Made by a program: the position numbers and the translations under genes. Below the pieces are notes generated by a model that did no database searches, was not told the origin of the DNA, and saw only the letters and a list, made by a program, of their open reading frames with translations. This document shows, piece after piece, positions 1 to 5,662 of a stretch of DNA of 5,662 nucleotides (positions within the stretch are counted from its first letter, which is position 1; the number at the start of each line of letters is the position of its first letter). This stretch comes from Acidimicrobiia bacterium (GTDB lineage Bacteria; Actinomycetota; Acidimicrobiia; Acidimicrobiales; SZUA-35): the NCBI GenBank assembly GCA_029857855.1, contig JAOUGG010000225.1, forward strand, positions 1-5,662, written 5' to 3'.

Positions 1-1418
<1,418 letters not shown>

Positions 1419-1482
1419 CCGGCGGCTTTCGCCACGGCCTTCCGTGTCGCGACCGAAACCATGGCGGGAATCGCCGACCTCG

Positions 1483-1488
1483 AGGAGG
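1483..1488 (+). promoter_or_regulatory. Shine-Dalgarno sequence for the toroid protein gene
   Basis: AGGAGG lies 4 bases upstream of the GTG at 1493. The codons just downstream offer no other in-frame ATG, GTG or TTG before the conserved part of the protein, so this site fixes the start. The spacing is a little short but the match to the anti-SD is full. Confidence 0.7.
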
Positions 1489-1492
1489 AACT

Positions 1493-2497
1493 GTGGGAGC
1501 GCCTTCGTGCCATCGTGTTGTAAGCGACTCCGAATCGCCCGACGTTGACCCGACGGTCGTCGAGTGGCTTCTGGACAGCGACCCGGCCATTCGGTGGCAG
1601 GCGCTACGCGACCTGGCCGAGGCTTCACCGAAAGAGATCGACAACGAGCGTCGGCTAATCACGACAAGGGGTTGGGGGGCCCGCCTGCTCGCCTTGCAGG
1701 ATCCGGGCGGAACCTGGGGAGGCGGCCTGTACAGCCCGAAGTGGACCTCGACCACCTATACCCTGCTTCTGCTCAGACGCTTTGGGCTCGATCCAAACGA
1801 GTCGCGGGCCGAACTCGGCGTGCAACGGATCTGGGACGGCGCCCGCTATTTCGACGGCGGCCTTACACCCGCGATCACGATCAAGGCGCCTGAGGCCTGC
1901 GCCACCTCGATGTATCTGGCGTTGGCCTACTACTTCGGTGTCGACCACCCGAAGGTCGGCCCCGCCCTCGATTGGCTCCTCGCCAATCAACTTCCGGATG
2001 GTGGCTGGAACTGTCGCACCGTACGTTTCGGTGACCGTCACAGTTCCTTCCATACCTCGATTCTCGCCCTCGAAGCCCTTGATGAAGCTCAGGCCAAACG
2101 CCCCGATCGCACCGACATCAGCACCGCCATGGCCAACGGTCGCGAGTTTTTCCTCCGGCACCGCCTCTACAAGTCACAGAGAACCGGCGCCGTGGCCAAC
2201 TCGGCGTTCACAAAGCTCTCGTTCCCTCCACGGTGGCATTACGATCTGCTCCGAGGACTCGAACACTTCGCCGTGACGGACGCCCCGAACGATGACCGGT
2301 ACGCCGATGCGATCGAAATCCTCAACCAACGCCGCCGGCGCGACGGGACCTGGCCCGTTCAAAACAGGCATGCCGGCCGGGTCTGGTTCGACATGGAGCA
2401 TCCCGGCCAACCGAGTAGATGGAACACTCTCCGTGCGTTGCGCGTTATGCGGTGGCACCACGACGTCGGCCGGATGTCCGACGGAGGAACTCGCTAG
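1493..2497 (+). CDS. Squalene cyclase/prenyltransferase-like alpha/alpha-toroid protein, function unknown
   Basis: A 334-residue soluble-looking protein without signal peptide or clear membrane segment. Three QW-like repeats mark the alpha/alpha-toroid fold of terpene cyclases and prenyltransferase beta subunits: [11 protein letters not shown] (65-75), [13 protein letters not shown] (162-174) and [11 protein letters not shown] (277-287). Other distinctive stretches are [17 protein letters not shown] (25-41), [13 protein letters not shown] (184-196), [16 protein letters not shown] (244-259) and [15 protein letters not shown] (307-321). From memory, actinobacterial genomes carry similar proteins labelled squalene cyclase or hypothetical. 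It is about half the size of a squalene-hopene cyclase and has no DXDD motif, the catalytic acid of class II cyclases, so ordinary squalene cyclisation is unlikely. C174, H183, H187 and H248 could form a metal or catalytic site (inference). The start is GTG with AGGAGG 4 bases upstream. Third positions look less GC-biased than in the preceding gene (for example CTA, AGG, GGT, TAT codons), hinting at lower expression. The stop overlaps that of the convergent next gene. Confidence 0.85.
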   Translation: MGAPSCHRVVSDSESPDVDPTVVEWLLDSDPAIRWQALRDLAEASPKEIDNERRLITTRGWGARLLALQDPGGTWGGGLYSPKWTSTTYTLLLLRRFGLDPNESRAELGVQRIWDGARYFDGGLTPAITIKAPEACATSMYLALAYYFGVDHPKVGPALDWLLANQLPDGGWNCRTVRFGDRHSSFHTSILALEALDEAQAKRPDRTDISTAMANGREFFLRHRLYKSQRTGAVANSAFTKLSFPPRWHYDLLRGLEHFAVTDAPNDDRYADAIEILNQRRRRDGTWPVQNRHAGRVWFDMEHPGQPSRWNTLRALRVMRWHHDVGRMSDGGTR

Positions 2498-2916
2498 AAG
2501 TAGCCGTCCCACTCGTCTTCGGGGCCGCCCTGGTACTCAGGGAGCGGTTCGGTCGGGTCGACCGGTGGTGCATCGACCGCCGCCGCTTGGCCCGCCGGGC
2601 CCCGCTCCGAGCGTCGTTGTGTGTTCGAGGGCCGTTGGGTCGACGATCGGGACGGAGCCTGTCGCTGGCCGCCCGCGTCGTCCGAGGATTCGCCGTCACC
2701 GTCGTCGGGCCCGTAGCCATAGCACATCTGCACGCCGTCGACGTCGAACGGCTTGCCGAGTGAGGCGACCACGAAGCTCGACCAGTCGCCCGACTTCTTC
2801 TGGACGTCGATCTTGCCGCCCTCGGCCAGCGCCTTCTCGAGGTCCTCGACCGGGGCCATGACGGCCCACTTGTCCGACTTGGTCTTGCGGAATCGGGGAG
2901 GGATTTTGTCGGACAC
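2494..2916 (-). CDS. Small uncharacterised protein: basic N-terminal domain, disordered linker, acidic-aromatic C-terminal tip
   Basis: I do not recognise a named family. The 140 residues divide in three. Residues 1-70 look folded and beta-rich, with [15 protein letters not shown] (16-30), [16 protein letters not shown] (35-50), a GKPFDVDGV stretch and CYGYGPD (65-71). Residues 72-128 are a Gly/Ser/Gln/Arg/Pro-rich low-complexity linker. Residues 129-140 form an acidic tip ending in EDEWDGYF. This plan, a small domain, a flexible linker and an acidic tip ending in Phe, recalls bacterial single-stranded DNA-binding proteins, but I do not see an SSB sequence signature and the likeness may be coincidental. 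There is no signal peptide or membrane segment, so it is probably cytoplasmic. The start is GTG with AAGGAG 4 bases upstream. It lies 42 bases downstream of the DNA glycosylase gene on the same strand and may be cotranscribed with it. It is the last gene of the minus-strand run and its TAG overlaps the stop of the convergent toroid gene. That it is a real gene is supported by the ribosome site, its fit to the gap and non-random protein composition. Confidence 0.8.
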   Translation of the reverse strand: MSDKIPPRFRKTKSDKWAVMAPVEDLEKALAEGGKIDVQKKSGDWSSFVVASLGKPFDVDGVQMCYGYGPDDGDGESSDDAGGQRQAPSRSSTQRPSNTQRRSERGPAGQAAAVDAPPVDPTEPLPEYQGGPEDEWDGYF

Positions 2917-2920
2917 GGTG

Positions 2921-2926
2921 CTCCTT
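2921..2926 (-). promoter_or_regulatory. Shine-Dalgarno sequence for the small uncharacterised gene
   Basis: On the minus strand AAGGAG, within GGAAGGAG, precedes the GTG start (2914-2916) by 4 bases. It supports GTG as the real start and thus the N-terminus MSDKIPPRF. Confidence 0.65.
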
Positions 2927-2958
2927 CCGGGAGGCGGGAATTGATTGTTGGTCGCAGG

Positions 2959-3825
2959 CTAGCGCGTCGCCACGCCATCGTCCGGCTCCGCCTGACACCG
3001 AGGGCACCAGTAGGCGCTCCGGGCGTAGCGGCCTTCGTACGATCGGTCGATCGGCGTGCCACACCGGCGACAGGGGGCGCGGTACCGGTGGTAGACGAAG
3101 GTGTTGTCGGTTCTCCCGGCGTCGCCCGCGATCGGGGCGGTGGTGGTGCGCCGGGGACCCGGTTGTCGGGAATTGCGCCACAGCTGCCGACATGCCGTGG
3201 TGAACAGTGCGGTCAGCGTCTCGTCGTCGAGCCGGTTGACCGGGGTGAACGGCCAGATCCCGTGACGGTGCAGGACCTCCGACCTGTAGACATTGCCGAT
3301 ACCGGCCGCCACCTCCTGGTCGAGCAGGGCGTCCGCGATCAGGTCCGAGCCCGGCAGGCGGGCCCGCAGCCGCCGCACGGCCTCCGCCACCACCGGTGCC
3401 GCATCGGCGTCGGCGACGCACAGGTCGGGTCCAAGGTTCGACAATGGCGTCAGGTGGTCGGGTTCGTCGGACCGAAGGAAGGTCTGGATCGTCGGTGCCG
3501 CATAGCAGAGCGCAACCCCGCCCGCGGTGGCCAGGTAGAGACGCAGCCTTGGGTTGCGCCGGTACCGAGCGAAGGTTTCGTCGTCGTCGACCGCGCCCGA
3601 AGGCACCGACCAGCGACCGACCATCCCAAGGTGCACTTGGAGTGTCAGCTCCCCATCGAAGTCGATCAGCAAATGTTTGCCGTGGACCCGAACCGCCTCG
3701 ATGTGCTGGCCGACCCGGGGCCGACGGCCTCGGAGTTTGCCGGCCCAGAACCGATCAAGCGTGCGCCCTTCGAGAACCGGCGCCACCCGTTGCCGGGCGA
3801 CGTGGATGGTATCGCCCTCAGGCAT
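2959..3825 (-). CDS. nei2: Fpg/Nei-family DNA glycosylase/AP lyase, Nei2-type (endonuclease VIII-like)
   Basis: A base-excision repair enzyme that removes oxidised bases, mostly pyrimidines in the Nei branch, and nicks the abasic site by beta/delta elimination. The 288-residue length fits the family. The protein begins MPEGDTIH: after Met removal, Pro2 is the Schiff-base nucleophile and Glu3 the general acid, so the start is fixed by the chemistry even though no good ribosome site precedes the ATG. The conserved lysine is K50 in VHGKHLL. The void-filling loop region reads VHLGMVG (64-70). The helix-two-turn-helix spans about 145-200 with GIGNVYRSE and catalytic-site N178. The C-terminal zinc finger has C252, C255, C274 and C277, with R269 in ARSAYWCPRCQ contacting DNA by homology. 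The inner zinc spacing is 18 residues against 16 in E. coli Fpg. MPEGDT rather than MPELPE points to the actinobacterial Nei2 group rather than MutM, so substrate choice is inferred. It follows the potassium gene pair by 41 bases and precedes the small protein by 42, all on the same strand. Confidence 0.93.
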   Translation of the reverse strand: MPEGDTIHVARQRVAPVLEGRTLDRFWAGKLRGRRPRVGQHIEAVRVHGKHLLIDFDGELTLQVHLGMVGRWSVPSGAVDDDETFARYRRNPRLRLYLATAGGVALCYAAPTIQTFLRSDEPDHLTPLSNLGPDLCVADADAAPVVAEAVRRLRARLPGSDLIADALLDQEVAAGIGNVYRSEVLHRHGIWPFTPVNRLDDETLTALFTTACRQLWRNSRQPGPRRTTTAPIAGDAGRTDNTFVYHRYRAPCRRCGTPIDRSYEGRYARSAYWCPRCQAEPDDGVATR

Positions 3826-3866
3826 TGCGGTCGGCGATGCGTCCCGGGACCCGCCCCGCCTTCATC

Positions 3867-4586
3867 TCAGTGCCCGGTCTTTTCGACGAACCGGTCGGCG
3901 GCCTCGACCGAACCGGCGATCACGAGGTAGTCACCGCGGCCCACCACGGTGTCGGCGGTGGCGTAGGTGTAGCTACCGCCGTCGGGTTTGATGCAGACGA
4001 CCGTCACCTGATACTTGGCCCGGAGGTCGGTGTCGGCCAGCCGCTTGTCGATCAATTCGTCCGGTGCCTTCAACTCGGCCAGGACGAACCCGTCGTCGAG
4101 TTCGAAGTAGTCGTCGACCTGCCCGGTCACAACGTGGGCCACCCGTTCCCCCATCTCCTTTTCCGGGAACACCACGTGATGGGCACCGACCCGCTCCAGA
4201 ATCCGGCCGTGCTCGGACGTGATCGCCTTGGCCCAGATATTGGGGACACCGATGTCGGACAGAGCCGCAGTGCTCAACACGCTGGCCTCGATGTCGGTGC
4301 CGATGGCGACGACGACCGCGTCGAACGACCCGGCGCCCAGCTGGGACAGCACGGCGTTGCTCGTGGCGTCGGCCACCCGCACATGCGGGATCTTGTCGGC
4401 CCACTGATCGACCAGTGTCTGATCGATGTCGACGGCCATGACCTCGATCCCAAGCATCCCCAGCGTCTCGGCCAGGGCCGTTCCGAATCGGCCGAGCCCG
4501 ATGACCAGCACCGATTTCGCGGACAACGTCGGCTGGGGTCCGGTGACGCCTGCGGCCCAGGCTCGGAGCCTATTGAGATCGGGCAT
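3867..4586 (-). CDS. trkA: KtrA/TrkA-type potassium uptake regulatory subunit (RCK_N and RCK_C domains)
   Basis: A cytoplasmic gating subunit that assembles as a ring beneath the TrkH/KtrB channel and controls K+ flow in response to bound nucleotide. At 239 residues with one RCK unit it is KtrA-like; E. coli TrkA is a tandem duplicate of about 458. The Rossmann RCK_N domain covers about 25-145, with SVLVIGLGRFG giving GxGxxG at 30-35, the acidic end of beta-2 at AVDID (51-55), VADAT (71-75), VVVAIGTDIEAS (91-102) and the family block PEKEMGERVAH (141-151). E125 in ITSEHGRIL is placed where KtrA proteins have a nucleotide-phosphate-contacting acid (inferred from family alignment in memory). 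RCK_C occupies about 160-235, from FELDDGFVLAELKAP to GDYLVIAGS, and is the site where c-di-AMP acts in some KtrA proteins; nothing here proves that. About 24 residues precede the Rossmann strand, longer than usual. Start ATG, with GAGGAG 7 bases upstream. It sits 47 bases after the channel gene, the usual operon partner. Confidence 0.95.
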   Translation of the reverse strand: MPDLNRLRAWAAGVTGPQPTLSAKSVLVIGLGRFGTALAETLGMLGIEVMAVDIDQTLVDQWADKIPHVRVADATSNAVLSQLGAGSFDAVVVAIGTDIEASVLSTAALSDIGVPNIWAKAITSEHGRILERVGAHHVVFPEKEMGERVAHVVTGQVDDYFELDDGFVLAELKAPDELIDKRLADTDLRAKYQVTVVCIKPDGGSYTYATADTVVGRGDYLVIAGSVEAADRFVEKTGH

Positions 4587-4593
4587 GACGATG

Positions 4594-4599
4594 CTCCTC
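4594..4599 (-). promoter_or_regulatory. Shine-Dalgarno sequence for trkA
   Basis: GAGGAG on the minus strand lies 7 bases before the ATG at 4584-4586, near-ideal spacing. It favours the long N-terminus over the in-frame TTG (residue 21) and GTG (residue 26), neither of which has a comparable site. Confidence 0.75.
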
Positions 4600-4633
4600 G
4601 TAGACGGGGGTCGAACGGTTGCGGGCCGACGGA

Positions 4634-5662
4634 CTAGCCAACGATCAGCCCTTCGGTGGCGTAGCCGTAGCGTTGCTGCTGCGGACGAAGAAGGACCGCC
4701 GTACCGAAGGTGATCGGACCCACACGGCCCACGAACATCAAGAGGATGATGACCACTCGTGACGGGGTCGACAACTCGGCCGTCAGACCGGTCGAAACGC
4801 CAACCGTCCCGAACGCCGACGCGGCCTCGAAGAGCAGCTCGACGGCCGGAAGCTCGGGTTCGAACCAGGTGAGCAGGAACCCCGCCGTGCCGATCGCCCC
4901 GAGCGTGGCGATGACGAGCGAGAGCGCCTGACGCTCGAGGTCCTTCGGGATGCGACGGGAGAAGATGGTGACTTCGGGGTCGCCGCGCAAGTGGGCGATG
5001 GTGGCCCGGATGACCACCGCGAAGGTCGACGTCTTGATGCCTCCACCGGTCGAGGAGCTCGAAGCGCCGATCACCATCAGCAGGAGGAAGATCAGGAGGC
5101 TGGGGGTTCGGAGCTCACCGATCGGCACCGTGTTGAATCCGGCGGTACGACTCGTCGCCGACTGGAAGAACGAGGCGAGGATCTTGTCGCCGATCGGCGC
5201 AGCGCCGATGGTGGCGTCGTTGTTCCACTCGACGACGGCCAGCATCAGCGTGCCCCCAAACAGCAATAACGCCGTGGTGGCCAAGGTGACCTTGGTGTGC
5301 AGCGACCACGTCCGTGGCCGCCGCCAGACCCGCCTCAACTCGAAGACGACGGGAAAGCCGATACCACCGACGATGAACGCACCGGCCACGACCAGGCTCA
5401 TGAACCAGTCGCCGGGATAACGCTCGAGCCCGCCGTCGAGCGTCGAGAATCCTGCGTTGTTGAACGCCGACACGGCGTGGAACACGCCGAGATAGGTCGA
5501 GCGGAGAATCCCACGACCACCTTCGAGCGCGAATCGAATGGTCAACAACAAGGCAATGACGAACTCGGAGATCACCACGAAGATGACGAGATCTCGGATC
5601 AGATTACGCAGTGTGCCCAGCTCGGTGAGGCCGATCTCGGTCCCGGCCAGTACCCGCCCCCG
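4634..5662 (-). CDS. trkH: TrkH/KtrB-type potassium channel subunit, C-terminal part (5' end outside window)
   Basis: An integral membrane K+ (possibly Na+-coupled) uptake subunit of the SKT superfamily, made of four membrane-pore-membrane repeats in one chain. The frame stays open to base 5662, giving 342 visible residues of a family usually near 450; the GTG at 5576-5578 is an internal Val, since open sequence continues upstream as GTLRNLIRDLVIFV. Three of four pore loops are present: SAFNNAGFSTLDGG (about 5463-5429), SATSRTAGFNTVPIG (about 5161-5117) and SAFGTVGVSTG (about 4816-4786), each with the selectivity-filter glycine. The first pore loop would lie outside the window. The intramembrane gate loop GASSSSTGGGIKT is at about 5068-5030, and the conserved last-helix arginine is in FVGRVGPITFG near 4730. 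The C-terminus YATEGLIVG ends on a single terminal Gly, as is common in KtrB-like proteins. Several hydrophobic helices lie between these. The RCK partner follows 47 bases downstream. No frameshift is seen. TrkH versus KtrB is uncertain, but the single-RCK partner favours a Ktr-like complex. Confidence 0.95.
   Translation of the reverse strand, partial: RGRVLAGTEIGLTELGTLRNLIRDLVIFVVISEFVIALLLTIRFALEGGRGILRSTYLGVFHAVSAFNNAGFSTLDGGLERYPGDWFMSLVVAGAFIVGGIGFPVVFELRRVWRRPRTWSLHTKVTLATTALLLFGGTLMLAVVEWNNDATIGAAPIGDKILASFFQSATSRTAGFNTVPIGELRTPSLLIFLLLMVIGASSSSTGGGIKTSTFAVVIRATIAHLRGDPEVTIFSRRIPKDLERQALSLVIATLGAIGTAGFLLTWFEPELPAVELLFEAASAFGTVGVSTGLTAELSTPSRVVIILLMFVGRVGPITFGTAVLLRPQQQRYGYATEGLIVG

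Noticed and set aside
1421..1446. Two small adjacent hairpins (GGCG/CGCC and CACGG/CCGTG) just after the isocitrate dehydrogenase stop
   Set aside because: Stems are only 4 and 5 base pairs and no T-tract follows, so this cannot be called a terminator with confidence; it remains a weak candidate.
1667..1681. G-rich run GGGGTTGGGGGG considered as a G-quadruplex
   Set aside because: It has too few separated G-tracts in a short span and sits inside codons of a GC-rich gene (RGWGAR region).
1655..2161. Minus-strand open frame of 168 codons inside the toroid gene
   Set aside because: It lies opposite the QW-like repeats of a coherent protein and shows no motif of its own.
2917..2958. Small A/T-richer patch upstream of the small gene considered as a promoter
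   Set aside because: No recognisable -35/-10 pair at proper spacing on the minus strand; only the ribosome site is supportable.
2941..3930. Long plus-strand open frame (329 codons) antisense to the glycosylase gene
   Set aside because: Its product is Arg/Pro/Gly-rich without recognisable motifs, while the opposite strand has every Fpg/Nei catalytic and zinc residue. It is a GC-rich shadow.
3396..4637. Plus-strand open frame of 413 codons antisense to trkA and part of nei2
   Set aside because: Low-complexity basic composition at its start and no family signature; the minus strand encodes a clean RCK protein with GxGxxG. It is a shadow.
5576..5578. GTG at 5576-5578 as the start of the potassium channel subunit
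   Set aside because: The frame continues open to the window end with plausible TrkH sequence, and starting here would lose the first pore loop.

Overview
The window is compact, strongly GC-biased DNA of actinobacterial character. Codons mostly end in G or C, two of the three intact genes with clear Shine-Dalgarno sequences start with GTG, and the gene set (monomeric NADP-dependent isocitrate dehydrogenase, Nei2-type DNA glycosylase, an alpha/alpha-toroid protein of a type I associate with actinobacteria) fits Actinomycetota. Acidimicrobiia (Ilumatobacter-like) is my best guess, but that placement is inference from style and gene content, not a computed phylogeny.

Layout. Bases 1-1418 (+) hold the C-terminal two thirds of a monomeric isocitrate dehydrogenase whose N-terminus lies before the window. 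After a 74-base gap, 1493-2497 (+) encodes an uncharacterised squalene-cyclase/prenyltransferase-like toroid protein. It meets the next gene tail to tail: the two stop codons share one CTAG. From there to the window end all genes lie on the minus strand. In transcription order they are a TrkH/KtrB potassium channel subunit (4634 to past 5662, N-terminus cut off), a KtrA/TrkA-type RCK regulatory subunit (3867-4586), a Nei2/Fpg-type DNA glycosylase (2959-3825) and a small uncharacterised protein with a disordered linker and an acidic-aromatic C-terminal tip (2494-2916). The minus-strand gaps are 47, 41 and 42 bases, so these four genes could form one transcription unit.

Functionally, the two potassium genes form a classic Ktr/Trk uptake pair: membrane channel plus cytoplasmic nucleotide-binding gating ring. 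The glycosylase is a base-excision repair enzyme. The small protein directly downstream of it is the least understood gene; its tail resembles in form the protein-docking tip of single-stranded DNA-binding proteins, and it may be a repair accessory (inference). The isocitrate dehydrogenase is central carbon metabolism and has no evident link to its neighbours.

There is no gene-free stretch longer than about 75 bases. I see no tRNA, rRNA, mobile element, CRISPR array or convincing promoter. I do not see strong evidence for a wholly new system here; the two most useful leads are the toroid protein, which lacks the cyclase DXDD motif, and the small protein beside nei2.
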